Below are positions 12,116 through 24,190 of a DNA stretch of 64,000 bases, piece after piece. A program made the translations under genes and the position numbers. Position 1 is the stretch's first letter. Every line of letters starts with the position of its first letter. Origin of the DNA: Ilyonectria destructans (lineage: Eukaryota > Ascomycota > Sordariomycetes > Hypocreales > Nectriaceae); the NCBI GenBank assembly GCA_020740775.1, contig JAHEWK010000008.1, positions 248,001 through 312,000 on the forward strand. Reading direction: 5' to 3'. The notes below the pieces were generated by a model. The model was given only the letters and a program-made list of their open reading frames with translations, ran no database searches and was not told the DNA's origin.

Positions 12116-15100
12116 ATGGCACGAACAAAGGCGACTGCTCGCCGCAGGCCCAAGGCCAAGGCTATAGACCTCGACATTGGTCTTGATGGTTGGTTAGGCC
12201 CTCTTCATCCTTGGTGACATGCAACCTGATTTGAACCTCAACAGATATGTTTCCATCATCTTTCATCAACTACTTTTGCTCCTTACCATCAGCAGATGTG
12301 TCTGAGATCCCCCATGACGCCTCGTCCTCTGTTGAGAGGCCTATAAAGCGGCGCAAGACTGTTAAACCCTCTGAAACCCCCTCCATTCATGTCGCAACGG
12401 GTTCAGTGACTCTTGCACGCCGATGCATCGATGCTGCGCCCACAAAGCACACCGTTTCTCGCAATGATGTTGGACAATACGTCGGGTTTTGTGTACGCGA
12501 TAACCGCCTCGTTATCCGCTCTCAACCAGGCTCCCCCGTGGACTCATTCTCAGCAACCATCTCACTTAGGTCTGAAGATGTGACTGCGAACATCAAAGAC
12601 TTTCTTGACACGGGTGGTTCAAGTAAAAACCAGTCCTTGCCTGGCGCACTGTGGGCACATGCAAGTGCGATTATTGAGAGACGTGAGAGGTTCGCCGAGA
12701 TCAAGCTATTCTTCGAGGTTCATTGGAACGAGACGCCATCCCCTTTTGGCCAGCTAAGGACAAATCGAGAACGACTCGCGAGCAAACGTTTGATCGATTC
12801 GGTGTTCCCCGCTCCCGGTTCAACCAACGCGCAACAGCAACGCCAGCTGGCCTGGTCTCCCATGGATTTTTACGATGCCGCATTCGTCCCTTCCAAGGAT
12901 GATAAAGTACCTAGTTCAATCGAGATTCCCGAGCTTGAGGCGACACTGTTCCCATACCAGAAACGAACATTACAGTGGCTCCTGCGGAGGGAAGGCGTCC
13001 AATGGTCAGAGACTAGAAAAGGCGTGGACACCTATGCGGTCGAAGAAGCGAACTCGCAGGTGGATTTGTTTCGAAAAGTGAAAGATGCTGCTGGCGGAGA
13101 GTTCTACTTGAGTGATATTTTCCAGACTGTAACTCGCGACGTTACCCCTTTTCGACGGGCAGAAATGGCTGTTCGGGGCGGAATTTTAGCTGAGGAGATG
13201 GGCTTGGGGAAGACATTAGAAATTCTCGGTCTGATCCTTCTCCATCCCAGGCCTAGCCCTCTGGTGTTGACGGAAGCTGAGATCCAGGCGAACCTTGTCC
13301 CAACTGGTGCGACCCTGATCGTCACCCCTGAATCACTCCGAGCCCAGTGGATATCGGAAATCGCTCGCCACACGCCCGGGCTTAGCGTCAAGTTCTACCA
13401 AGGATGCAAGAAGCTCACTGGGGGCGAAGAAGACAAAGAAATCAACGAGCTTACCGGTTACGATATAATCGTCACGACTTACAGCATCTTCACCGACGAG
13501 CTACATTTCACAACCACTCCCCCGGAACGATCTCGACGACATGAGAGAGTGTATCCACGGACCAAATCCCCGCTCGTGCAAATTTCATGGTGGAGGGTCT
13601 GCCTTGATGAGGCACAGATGATTGAAAATGGCATCAGTCAAGCTGCCATAGTCGCTCGAGTGATTCCCCGCATAAATGCTTGGGGAATCACCGGTACGCC
13701 AGTCAAGGACGACGTGAAGGATCTCTCTGGATTGCTTCTATTCCTCCAATATGAGCCATACTGCTCCTCTTTACCGATTTGGCAGGCACTCATCCGAGAT
13801 CACAAGCCAATCTTTCAGCAGCTCTTCAACAGCATCTCACTACGCCACACAAAGTCGATAGTTCGAGACGAGTTGCTATTACCACCTCAGAAGCGCTTTG
13901 TTATAAGTATGCCATTCACCGCTGTCGAGGAGCAACACTATCAATCCCTGTATCGCGATATGGCGGAAGCTTGTGAGCTCGCTATTGATGGCGCGCCCAT
14001 GGTTGAAGACTGGAAACCAGAAGAGCACGAAGAGGATATGAGAACGTGGCTGAATAGACTGAGACAGACTGCATTGCATCCTGAAGTTGCTGGATACAAC
14101 CGCAAGACCCTCGGCAACGGCAAGGCACGACCAATGAGGACGGTAGACGAGGTTCTCGATGCTATGCTTGAGCAGAGCGAGAATACCATCCGAGCAGACG
14201 AGAGAGCATATCTTTCGAGCAAATTGACACGGGGCCAGATGTATGAGAATAGCCCCAGGGTGAAAGAGGCACTGGAAATCTGGAGAGTGGTCAGCGACGA
14301 GACTGCCAGGCTCGTCTCTGATGCTCGCGCGGAGCTCAAAAATCTAATTGAAGAGCAAGGGGAAAGTGACATGGTTCAGAAGTCGAAACCAAATGACTCT
14401 GATGACCCCGAAGATTCCGAGGACGAGCCGGGCGAAGGTGACAACAAGGGCCGACTGGGCGAGAGTCGACGTAGACTCCGTGGAGCGCTTGAGATGCAGC
14501 ACAAGGCTATCTTCTTCTGCGCCAATGCCTATTTCCAAATCCGAGATCGACCAGATATGACAGAACCAGATTCTGAAGAATTTCACCGGCTCAAAAAGCT
14601 GGAGGATGGTGGCTACGAGGATGCAAAAGTCATTCGAAGAGAGATTTTGCATGAGAGCCACCGCAAAGCAACACGGCTGATGGACAAAATTTCACAAAAG
14701 GCATCTGAACAGACATTCATTGAAATCCCGGAACTCATGGCTGGGCTTGAAAGAGGAATTGAAAGCGGCCGTATTGTCGACGATTTGGATGCCTTGTATG
14801 GGGAACTGAACGACCAGGCCAGCCTCATCGATGACTGGAGAGAGCATGTTATTCAGATTCTCTTGAAACCTCTTGTTGATGAAGAGGACGAGGTCGAGAC
14901 AACTGGTGAGGAACTTGGCGAGTCAGCCAAGATTCAAGATGAGTTGATGGTCTACGTGCAGGCACTCCGCGCTGTTATTGCAGATCGCCAAGATGCCATG
15001 TCCGGACAAACAAATGAGCTAATCAAGCACGACACGGGAACTTCTTTGAGGTTGGCACGCAACGAAGACGGCCCGGCACCTGCGAAGCTGATTGAATTGA

Positions 15101-16677
15101 TGGAATTGCGAGCGCAGCTCAAACCCAGGTCTCCATCCATGCGAGCCGCCATCAGCGAATTTCGGGGCCTGATATCGAGACTCGCAAGAGACTCAAATCG
15201 AGGGGTAATCGAAGGTGAAATTGTAGATAAGCAACTCAAAGCGGCCCAGGTGCTTCTCAGCAAGCAGAGCAAGGCAGCTGTTGCACTAGAGGCGGAAGTT
15301 GAGAGCTTCAGGACGGCTATGAACGCTCGTTTGGAATATTACCGCCAGCTCCAAGCTGTGTCGGACAGCGTAGAGCCGTACGAAGGACCCCGAACAGAAG
15401 CCACCATCCAGAAACTTCAGGAGACCGAGGAGAGTTTGCGCAAGAAGCTGTCATCGGCTGAGGCTAAGCATCGGTATTGTAAGTCAAACACTCTTGAAAT
15501 TTGATGCATTTGCTAACTTGACCCGTAGTGCTTAATCTTAAGCAAGCAGGATCCAAGTCCAACGAGCCTAGGATGTGTGTCATCTGCCAGACGACTTTCA
15601 CGACTGGGGTCTTGACGGTGTGTGGTCACCAATTCTGCAAAGAGTGTATGATGTTGTGGTTTAATGCACATCACAACTGCCCGGTCTGCAAAAAGAAGCT
15701 CAAGACGTCCAATTTGCACGACATCACCATCAATCCTCAGCAGCTGAAAGTGCACAACGAGACTTCAGGTGATGAGGGAAGTAATTCGACAGAAAACAGT
15801 CCGCAAAAAAGGAACTCATTGGCCAAGAAGACGATGATCTACTCAGAATTCAACTCCGAGAAACTTGCGGAAATCCAGAACATTACCTTGGATGGCCCTT
15901 CGTTTACTACCAAAGTTGACACGCTGGTGAAGCACCTCATCTGGCTTCGAGAATCGGACCCCGGTGCAAAATCTATTGTATTTTCGCAGTACGTACCGTA
16001 TATTGCTAGACTTGGAAGAGTAGAAATGCTAACACGCAAGTAGATACAAGGGATTTCTCAACATTCTGCGCAACGCATTCTCACGATTCCGCATAGGCCA
16101 CGCATCGATCGACGACCCATCCGGCATCACCCGGTTCAAAGAGGACCCTTCAGTTGAGTGCTTCCTGCTTCACGCCAGGGCTCACTCAAGCGGTCTAAAT
16201 CTCGTCAACGCAAGCCATGTCTTCCTGTGTGAGCCCCTCCTGAACACGGCGCTAGAGCTCCAGGCCATTGCCCGTGTCGACCGAATTGGGCAGCAGCATG
16301 AGACGACGGTCTGGTTATACCTCGTATCAGGCACCATCGAGGAGTCCATCTATAACCTCTCCGTTCAACGTCGCATGGAGCACATGGGTCGTAACACCAA
16401 GGGCAAGTCCCTGGAGTCGACACCAGAGCTGCTCGACGCTAATATCGAGGCTGCGAACACGCTCGAGTTAGAGCAAGCGGCACTGTCGCGCCTGATGAGC
16501 AAAGACAAGACGGCGGGCGAGATGGTCGACAGGGGTGACCTGTGGGAATGCCTGTTTGGGCACATCGCGCGGCGAGAAAATGCCCCAGAACGGGACACCC
16601 GTCTGCAGGAGCAGGCCGTCATGGGGTACCTGGCTGCTGAGGCCGCAGACGAGCGGAGGGATGGGAAGTCAAAGTGA
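12116..16677 (+). CDS. IRC20: SNF2-family helicase with RING finger, Irc20/SHPRH type (putative E3 ubiquitin ligase)
   Basis: Large nuclear ATPase of about 1450-1466 residues, probably acting on chromatin or damaged DNA and ubiquitinating a partner. Exons: 12116-12188, then 12245 (or 12296)-15478, 15529-15988 and 16044-16677. All junctions keep phase. The N-terminus is basic (MARTKATARRRPKAKA). Helicase lobe 1 has an FPYQ segment, Walker A AEEMGLGKT (near residue 343), WWRVCLDEAQ (Walker B, near 478) and GITGTPVKDD. A long helical, acidic insert follows. The RING finger, CVICQ...CGHQFCKECM...CPVC (about 1117-1156), precedes lobe 2, which has KSIVFSQYKGF, ARAHSSGLNLVNA and a QAIARVDRIGQ arginine-finger motif. 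A RING between the two lobes is the Irc20/SHPRH architecture; I cannot tell which of the two it is closer to. Confidence 0.9.
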
Positions 16678-17263
16678 ATTACTTTGATATGAACTTGGCC
16701 TATTTAAAGATTTTGATGAGAGACGCCGAACGGATCTACTAGAGTGTTTTGTTATTTTTGCTGTTTGTGCAGTCATCTTACCTTAGAGACATCGGACCGA
16801 AGACACTTCACACATTTGCCAAAGTGCTTTAGCGCTACACTGCGCATTGGGTCTTAAAGCAGGGCTCGTGATATCTAAGGCTGCTATATTGGGACGGCAT
16901 TTAAGACCGCAAGAACAGGTCATTGCATTACAATCAAGTCACAGATAACAATTCATCATCATGGCTGGGAATTTTGGTGTTATTGTTGGTTGCTTTTGGC
17001 ACAGGTAATAATGTACAACAGTTTTGGCGGCTTTCATCGCGCGTCCATCCACAGCGCAAAAAGTCAATTGCACACCCTCGATGTTTTTTTTTGCCCAGTC
17101 TACCCAAAAAAAGAAAAAGAGCAATGGCGAGATACCAAAACTGACCGCCCTTCCCTGCCTGCTGAACTCGATCCCAATGCTCTCATCGGGGGGCGAGAGA
17201 GTCAAGACAATTGGGTAATCCGTGTCGCAGCTCCAGGACGTGGTGATGGTCCAGGTTGCTTGC
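16678..17263. other. convergent intergenic region
   Basis: It holds the 3' flanks of the helicase gene (plus) and the TRAP-alpha gene (minus). AT-rich in places, no gene seen. Confidence 0.6.
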
Positions 17264-18235
17264 TTACTCGAACTTCTTGGTCTTGGAGGCGCTGGACTTG
17301 ACGCGCTTGGCGGAGGGGCGGTTGATGTGGCCCTCGGGGATCCAGCTCTCGTCGTAGTCCTTGCCGCTGCCAGTGGCAAGGCCAGTGGACTCGGATCCGG
17401 AGGTGGGCTCGGCCTCGACGATCTTCTTGGCCTTCTTGGTGGTGCGGGGACGCTTGGCCTGGGGGAAGAGGGCCTCGATCCAGGTCTTGTAGACAAAGTA
17501 GAGAGTACCGACAAAAGCAGCAGAGAGGAAGAAGTAGAGGAAGATGCTGAGTCGCACGGTTAGTTTAGAGGGAGGGGGAGAGGGAGAGGGGAAGTGTGGA
17601 CGTACATCTGGGGGTCGAGGAAGCTAGTGGGAGCCTCAACGATGGAGGCAGTGGAGTTGGAGGCCTGGACCTGGTGGACGGTGCCCTTGGAGTCGGTGAT
17701 GACAGCGATGAGCTGAACAAGGACATCCTGGGGGTTCATGTCGATGGCGAAGGAGTAGGGAAGTTCCTTCTTCTCGCCGGGCTCAATCTTGAGGTCGTAG
17801 GGGACCGAGGTGAGGTTGCGGACAATCTTCTCGTAAGCAGGGGCGTCCTCGGGGAGCTCCTTGGTAGTGGCGAGGACACCAGCGACGAAAGCGATGTCGA
17901 TGGGCTTGCTGTCGTGGTTGGTGATCTCGACGACGGCCTTGATGGGGCGACCGTTGACGAGCTTCACGCCGAAGATGTCGGCCTCGGGAAAGGTGGCGGA
18001 GACATCGGCGAGGAGCGCGGGGGGAGTGACGGGGGAGGTTCCGGGAGCGTCATCCTAGAGAGATGGAGCGTTAGTGAGGGGATGCACGCGACAATGGGCG
18101 CCGAGCCGGGAGAGAGCTAATTGAGGCGTTGCGGCCATGCAATTCGTGATGATGGCGCGAGGAGGAACGTACCTGGGCGACAGCGCCGAAGACCTGGGCG
18201 GCCAGGAGGGCGACGAGGGAAGCCTTGAAGAACAT
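17264..18235 (-). CDS. IRC22: translocon-associated protein alpha subunit (Irc22/TRAP-alpha)
   Basis: ER membrane protein of 264 residues associated with the Sec61 translocon in other organisms. Exons are 18235-18173, 18054-17606 and 17546-17264; introns of 118 and 59 bases have GTACGT donors and TAG/CAG acceptors in matching phase. Exon 1 encodes almost exactly the signal peptide (MFFKASLVALLAAQVFGAVA). The lumenal TRAP-alpha domain covers about residues 25-165, with NGRPIKAVVEITNHDSKPI and the N-glycosylation sequons NLT and NST. A transmembrane helix (FLYFFLSAAFVGTLYFVY) is followed by a basic cytosolic tail ending in KTKKFE. Length and layout match fungal Irc22 proteins. The next gene on the same strand is about 620 bases upstream and unrelated. 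Confidence 0.87.
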
Positions 18236-18852
18236 GGCGACAGAGACAAGAGGCGGCGACAAGAGAGAAGACGGCAAGGGGGGATGAAAGGGGGGAAGAG
18301 GAAGAGAAGAGTAGAAACGTGCCTGAAGTCGGCGACGAGATGGGGATGGGGAAAGGTTGGAGTGGATGTGTTGTGGGTGTGACAATCTGGCCTCAGCCGA
18401 TGCGCGACGGAACAGGGGCTTTCTCCGCGACAGGAGATGCAGGATGGGTACCAAATGGGCGCCAACAGAAGGTTCCAGCGGTTGTAGGGGATGCGAAGTG
18501 TCTGATGAGGTGCTGCTGTGGGGACATCTCCAGTGGACTTGCGCATGCGCACACCTGCTTTAGGGGGTTTACGGTGGGTCAAGGCCCCCCGAGGAGTCGA
18601 GGTGGAGCACTGGAGCTTGGGCCAATGGCGCGATTCCAATGCTTGGTCTGGTCATGGATCCCAGCACTGGCCATCATGGGGAATTGGAAGGAGCTAACGT
18701 GGGAGCTTGGAACGGGCCAGAGGTACGTACTTTCTTGACTTTCAATAGACCCCATCGTCCCTCAACTACTGTAAGCTACCGTCCGTCATTCATCGTTCCA
18801 GCAGCAACGAGCTGGCAGAATTGCTCCCAATCCTGGAATCCATTCCATCTTC
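18236..18852. other. TRAP-alpha promoter and 3' flank of the fumarylacetoacetase-like gene
   Basis: Upstream of TRAP-alpha on the minus strand the sequence reads as CT-rich (18240-18310), typical of highly expressed fungal genes. No further gene seen. Confidence 0.5.
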
Positions 18853-20135
18853 TCAAAAAGGCTTCGCTGCCGAGATGATCCCCGTGCAGTCACCAAAGCC
18901 AACGCCATCCCCAGCATACGCTGTCAATCGCACTCCATCGCCATCCTCGAGATAGCGCCTCTTCTTCCCCGTCGACAGCTCCCACTCGACTTTGCCGCCC
19001 TTGGTCATCTCGAGCAAGCAGCCGTGCTCATCATCCCCAACTCCAGACACTGTGCCCGTTGCCAGAAGATCTCCCGCGTTGATGTTGCACCCGTTGATGG
19101 TCTGCTGAGCCACCAGGTCTCGGAATGTCCAGTACATCCACTGCAGCTGCGCCTTGCACACCTTGGTTACGGACCCCTCCGACAGCACCTCGGAGTTCAG
19201 CGTGATGTTGTAGCTCGACTTGGTTTTGTTGTCTTGCAGGTACGCCTTGACGGGCGTCTGCCTGGCCGGCGGCTCCGTCGCAAAGGGCTGCAGGGCCTCA
19301 AGTGTAACGACCCATGGCGAGATCGATGTTCCAAAGCTCTTACCATTGATGGGGCCAAGTGGCTGCATCTCGAAGCCTTGAATGTCTCGTGCTAGTTTAT
19401 CATTCAGCCATTGCATCACATTGTACCAGATTGACCGTTAGTCTTACCGCTCCAATCATTCACAATCACCACTCCAAAGATGTGCTCATCTGCATCGTTG
19501 ATCGACACCCGATCGCCAAAGGTCGAGGGCTTGCCAATGATGGCCCCCATTTCCAGTTCATAATCGAGTGCCCGAGATGGGCCAAAGCCGATATCTTCTC
19601 CGTCACGATATTGACCGTACGGACGGATGATGGGCGTCCCAGACACCACAATTGAGGACGAGCGTCCAGTGTATCCGATCGGGAGATGCAGAGCCGCGGG
19701 TGGGAAGCTCCGAACTCCCAGAACGGCCTCACCAGCATTCAGTAGGTGCTCTGTCGAGCAAGAAAAGTCGGTGAATCCTTTCACTTCAATCGGCAGATGC
19801 ATCTTGGCCTCTCCGACCGGGATTCCGAACTTGGACACATTCTTATCATCTCCTAGAACTGCTTGGAGATTTCTTCGGAGCTTCGCGAGTTCGCTTTTGT
19901 CGGTCGATGCGAGTGCATTGAGCGTGATCTGCCTTGTTAGCCTCTGTGACTGTGGTCCTTGGCTCGTACATACATGGGAAAAGGTGCTCTTGACACTACT
20001 AGGGCTGTCCAGGTTCAAGTCAGAAAGAAAGAACACTAGATCGTGAAGCCGAGTGGCTACAGCAGCCGGACGGTCCGCGGTGCTGGCGATCCCGTATGGG
20101 ATATTTTTCAGAGAAAAGTGCTCTGCGTAACTCAT
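18853..20135 (-). CDS. fumarylacetoacetase-like hydrolase
   Basis: FAH-family C-C bond hydrolase of 393 residues. Exons are 20135-19974, 19928-19448 and 19391-18853, with introns of 45 and 56 bases and good branch sites. The true enzyme splits fumarylacetoacetate in the last step of tyrosine breakdown. Seen here: DFSCSTEH (metal Asp and catalytic His retained), PIGYTGRSSSIVVSGTP, ALDYELEMG (two metal glutamates), NDWSARDIQ (metal Asp) and GKSFGTS (Lys). By eye against mammalian FAH, the substrate-pocket Tyr after the metal Asp is Ser, the Tyr after ARDIQ is Met, and the usual loop with an Arg is replaced. It is probably a paralogue with another substrate. The protein is slightly shorter than canonical FAH (about 420). 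Its downstream neighbour in the same orientation is TRAP-alpha; upstream is a CocE-type hydrolase. Confidence 0.85.
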
Positions 20136-20554
20136 TTTGAAAAGGATGTAGAGGAAAGGTGATTATGCTCTCAATGGGATCCTATGAGGGGTTTGTTTGT
20201 CTGACTGTCTCTGATGAGAGCAGATGTCTCATAGAAGACCAGCTCAGAACGGCAGCTAGGCTCCATCCCCCCACCCCCGCCGGCCTCGTTTCCCCAGGGT
20301 GCCGGCTCGGAGTGGGCGACCCGTAATGAGCCGAGGACAAGGAGCCTAGAATGCGGAGCCGGTCGAATTCGTCCAAGGGCTTCACACGCATTCAATTTGA
20401 TGCGATTCAAGTTCTACAGTGGGGAACAAGCATCATGGCCAGTTATATCTTCATTTATTCAAGCACAGGCTACTCCACCTAAGTTCCCAAATGGTCACAG
20501 TCTCGCGCTTGGCTTGGTGGTGGTTCTATCTTTTGCGGATTCTATGGGTTCTAT
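20136..20554. other. promoter region of the fumarylacetoacetase-like gene
   Basis: 419 bases between the start of the FAH-like gene and the end of the CocE-type hydrolase gene, both on the minus strand. A C-rich tract at 20264-20290 (ACCCCCGCCGGCC) could bind GC-box factors. No gene seen. Confidence 0.5.
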
Positions 20555-22427
20555 CTATTTGGGCGGGATTATGGGAAGCGTCACATAGTTATCCTGGCCC
20601 TCACCAAAGTGGATGCTGTTGATTCCGGCGAACTTGGAGGCCGGTCTATTGAACGTCAGCAACTGGAATCTTGGAACGCAGAGGGAAAACTTACCTGTCG
20701 ACGTCCGAGTTGTGTTGGAAGATGCCGCTTCCCTGGGTGTCTCCACTGCTCACCTCAAACACCAGCTTTCCGCCTTTCTCAACAACGACGTTGGTCGGCC
20801 AGATCTCGACATCGACGGCGTAGACCTCTCCCGCCTTGACGGGTTGCACATCGGCGGCAAGGTACTCTCGGTGGGGGCGGTATGAGCGGTGCTTGGGGTG
20901 GTCTTCGTAGACCTTGCGGTTGCTCACCCGCAGCCATCCCTTGCACAAGGGAATGCCGTCACCAGCCGTTCCTGTGTATAGAACCTCCTTGCCGGCGGGG
21001 TCGATGTGGCGGAGAGTCACAAACAAGTCGATGTCGGTCTCGCCAGAGTTATCGGGCGTCACTGAAACGTTGAGGTGGGCCGTGACATGTCCAGTCACCT
21101 CGGTCTCCTCCTCGAAGGGAGCGCTGGTGAATTGCACCAACTTTGGGTCCTTGAGGTTGCCCAAGGCCGGATAAGAAACAGCCTTGGACGCGGTAGCGGG
21201 TTGGCTGGGCGTGAAGACCTGGTCGGGCGTCAGGTACCACTTGGTATATTGAGTGCGAGGGATGGGCCAGGCCTCTTCTTCTCGCTTCTGGTACGCCTTC
21301 TCTGCCTCGGCATCGTTGAAGCCGACGTTGCCCTTCCTCAGTGTCAAGGTGACGGGGGCGACCTTACCGGGGACGCTCCAGCCGTAGTCGTCCTGGTCCT
21401 TGAGGAATGCGTTGAAGAAGCTCTTCTGGACCTCGACTTCCTGGGGGTAGTAGAACGGCAGGTCATGTCGGCCGGTGATGAATCGGAGATACTTGAACTT
21501 GGAGCTAGCGTGGGTGTAGCCCTCGACGTTTCCTCGGAGGTGCAGCAAGATGCCACCCCAGTTGGCGACACTCAGCATGGGTACCTCGATGTCCTCGAGG
21601 TTGTACTCTTTGCTCGAGTAGTAATCGTCATCGCGGAACTTGTTGTTGACGTTGTCCAGAGTCTGGTCCTTGCGGTTTTGCACGAGCACCTCCTCCGGCA
21701 GGTCGCCCTCGATGGTGTCCTCCTGGCCGCGAGCACCAGGGCCGTCCGGAGGAAATTGCAACTTGGAGCGACCTTCCTTGCCGTACTGATTGACGAGCAC
21801 CTGGCGATTCCACCAGAAGCCGATGAAGTTGTTGGACAGGATGCCACCGTGGCGACAGCGGTCGCGGTAGTAGTCTGACATGCCCTCCCAGGGGATGATG
21901 GCGGCCAGGCCCTTGGGCTTGCGGGCAGCCACGCGCCACTGCGAGCCGGCGTAGTATGAGATTCCCAGCAGTCCGACCTTGCCCGAGGACCAGGGCTGCT
22001 CGGCGGCCCACTCAACAACGTCAAAGAAGCACTCGCTGGTGCCGCGGCTCATGGTATCGAGCAGGCCGGGGCTCTGGCCGAGGCCGCGCTCATCCGCACG
22101 CACGATGACATAGCCCTCACGGGTCCAGTAGACGGGATCAGGCGTCTCCCAGGCCGAGTACTTGGAGCGGTGGTCCTCCGGGACCTCGTCGAAGGAGCCG
22201 GCGTAGAAGGTCGCGTAGGGGATGTCCTTGCCATAAGGCCCGTAGGTAACGAGGACTGGCCAGCGGGCGTTCTTGTCTGCGGACTTGGGGAGGTAGACGT
22301 TTGCGCGGATGGGCAGCGAGGAGGCCTTGAGGGGAATGGAGACGTTCTTCATGAAGGTGAGGCTGTTTTCCTCGTCTTCGAATACCTCGAGGAGATCGCG
22401 GATGGGTGGGGTTTTGACTTCGGCCAT
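20555..22427 (-). CDS. CocE/NonD family (S15-like) alpha/beta hydrolase
   Basis: Predicted acyl esterase or peptidase-like hydrolase of 607 residues; the substrate is unknown. Two exons, 22427-20695 and 20645-20555, flank a 49-base intron (GTAAGT...TAG) that splits an Arg codon. The N-terminal alpha/beta-hydrolase part has RANVYLPKS, VTYGPYGKD, the family signature RADERGLGQSPG and the nucleophile elbow GLLGISYYAG (Ser near residue 155). A helical cap follows. FITGRHDLPFYYPQ probably carries the His or Asp of the triad. The C-terminal ~230 residues form the jelly-roll typical of CocE and X-Pro dipeptidyl-peptidases (TGHVTAHLNVS, DIDLFVTLRHIDPAGKE), ending SIHFGEGQDNYVTLPI. No signal peptide, so it is probably cytosolic. 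The ATG at 22427 is the first in frame. Confidence 0.88.
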
Positions 22428-23061
22428 GATGGGCAGCTTTCTCTCTTCTGTCTAGGGATCCGATTGCTAGAGAAAAGACTTGGCCGGTCTAGAGATTATG
22501 GGGTAAAGAAGAACAAGATGAAAAGAAAGTGCAGCAGTTATTAGTACAATATGCTCTGTTGGGTGCAGCTCCTCTCCCTCCCTCTCACGCGGGACCACGG
22601 AACGGGGCCTCGGCCGGCGTTGGTCGGAAAGGTGGGGGCGGGGATGGATTGAAGCTGAGTAGGAGGAATGGACAAAGGGGACGGATTTCATCATTGGCTA
22701 TGGGTATGTTGCAAGTGCTTTAGTGGATATTTCAATTATGTTGTCTAAAAATGGATTGGAAATGTAAATGGTGCTGTAGGAATAGATTTGGGGGCAGTAA
22801 GAAGGCGTGGAGGGAGTGTTTATGGTGTTCGTCTTTAGCGCAGCTTGAGGCTCATCTTCGATAGTACGGGAACCTCTGTTATGACATAACATGGCTCGGA
22901 TAATTGTGAAGAAGCAACTGTAAAATACAAAACGTCAACGTTTACTCAATCTTAAATGTAGCTGTCGGCTCAAACAACAAAAACGACGTCAACACCGCTG
23001 CCTAGAGCCTGGGCACGATCTAGGCTATCCAAATCAATCGTCTACAACCCAATAACACTAC
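22428..23061. other. intergenic region upstream of the CocE-type hydrolase
   Basis: Non-coding, 634 bases; the promoter of the hydrolase (minus strand) and the 3' flank of the 123-residue protein gene. Nothing else recognised. Confidence 0.5.
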
Positions 23062-23498
23062 TCAAAACTCTCCTCCAACCTGCGCCCGCCAAAGAGAGTC
23101 ATTGTACCGTCCAATGGTCTTCCTCCACAGCCAGTTTGCAGTCTAGTAAAACAGGCACATCAGCAGCAAATTCGATTTCAAAAGACGCTGCAATGAATAC
23201 AACTTACGGCTTGAATCACAACTCCTTCAAACATGTGGATGATGAAGCCCTGCTCTATCGGGTTGGTCCCCCATGGTCGCTGCGAGATGTCGAGCCCGCG
23301 GTTGGCCGGTCGGTAGGGAGGCGTCTGGCGGTAGTCGTTTCTCCAGTTGGGCGGGTTCTCGACCTGGACGCGCGGTGCGTCGCCGGAGTTGCGGAATCTG
23401 TCGGTGCTGCTGAGGCTGTTGACCTCTGGGTTCCCAGCCGTGAGATGGATGTCGTAGTCGTGCAGAAGCTCCCGCGTCTCGGTGGCTGTGGCAGACAT
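23062..23498 (-). CDS. small hypothetical protein, 123 residues
   Basis: I do not recognise the family. Two exons, 23498-23208 and 23142-23062, are joined in phase 0 across a 65-base intron (GTAAGT donor, ACTAG acceptor). Splicing turns a read-through frame into a coherent C-terminus, ANWLWRKTIGRYNDSLW, ending in GGEF. The first ~75 residues are polar, with many Asn, Pro and Arg (NPPNWRNDYRQTPPYRP). The remainder (about 75-123) is more hydrophobic, with GFIIHMFEGVVIQATANWLW, which could be an amphipathic or membrane-associated helix. No cysteines cluster and no signal peptide is seen. It is divergent from the ALDH-like gene, separated by about 690 bases. Confidence 0.6.
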
Positions 23499-24190
23499 GT
23501 TGGGCTGGAGGTGGATGGTGAACGGGGGGGAAGAGAGATGGAGTTGGGAGATTGAACGGGACGAGAGGATTGCAATCTCGGGGATGAAGAGTACTCTCTC
23601 TGTCTGTCGTCTAGTCAGTCGGTTCCGGATGGGCTGATGATATTGCAGGACAAAGCCGCTCCGGGACGGATCTCACTCTCGGGCGCCAGGGGTTCCGCAG
23701 ACGTATACAGCGAGCACGCGTGTTGCGTGCAGGAGGAACGGGCGACTGGGTCAGGGATTTCACTCGGTGCTCTCCGAATATGCCGAGATGCGAGTGTGAG
23801 TGTGTACAGCTTCTCCACGCGCCCTGAAACTAGGGCAATATCCCGGAACTTGAGGGGGAAGGGGAACATCCGCGACCCTCCGCTCGCGCGTCCGGCCTCC
23901 CCCACTTTCCGGCCCGGCGGCCCTCCTCCGGATGGATGTGGTGACGCTCAGCGACCGGCCGAGGAGCGCGAGGACAAATGCGCAGACTCCAATTGCGCGC
24001 CTGAAAATTGGAGGCTTTGTGGTTGATGAAGCGGGTTATCATTCGAGGGCATCGCAGCAAGTGTTGATTAGCTGCTTTTCCCGTCTTCTCCCATTGCGCA
24101 GCGTCTTTCTTTCGTCCCGTCATCATCACCACCAACTTGTACAACACCACCAGAACCACAACACCCTCATCCACCACATCCACCACCTCA
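23499..24190. promoter_or_regulatory. divergent promoter region (123-residue protein / ALDH-like gene)
   Basis: 692 bases between two divergent starts. The right end (24120-24190) is rich in CA/CAC triplets, typical of a fungal 5' leader. No motif could be assigned. Confidence 0.45.
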
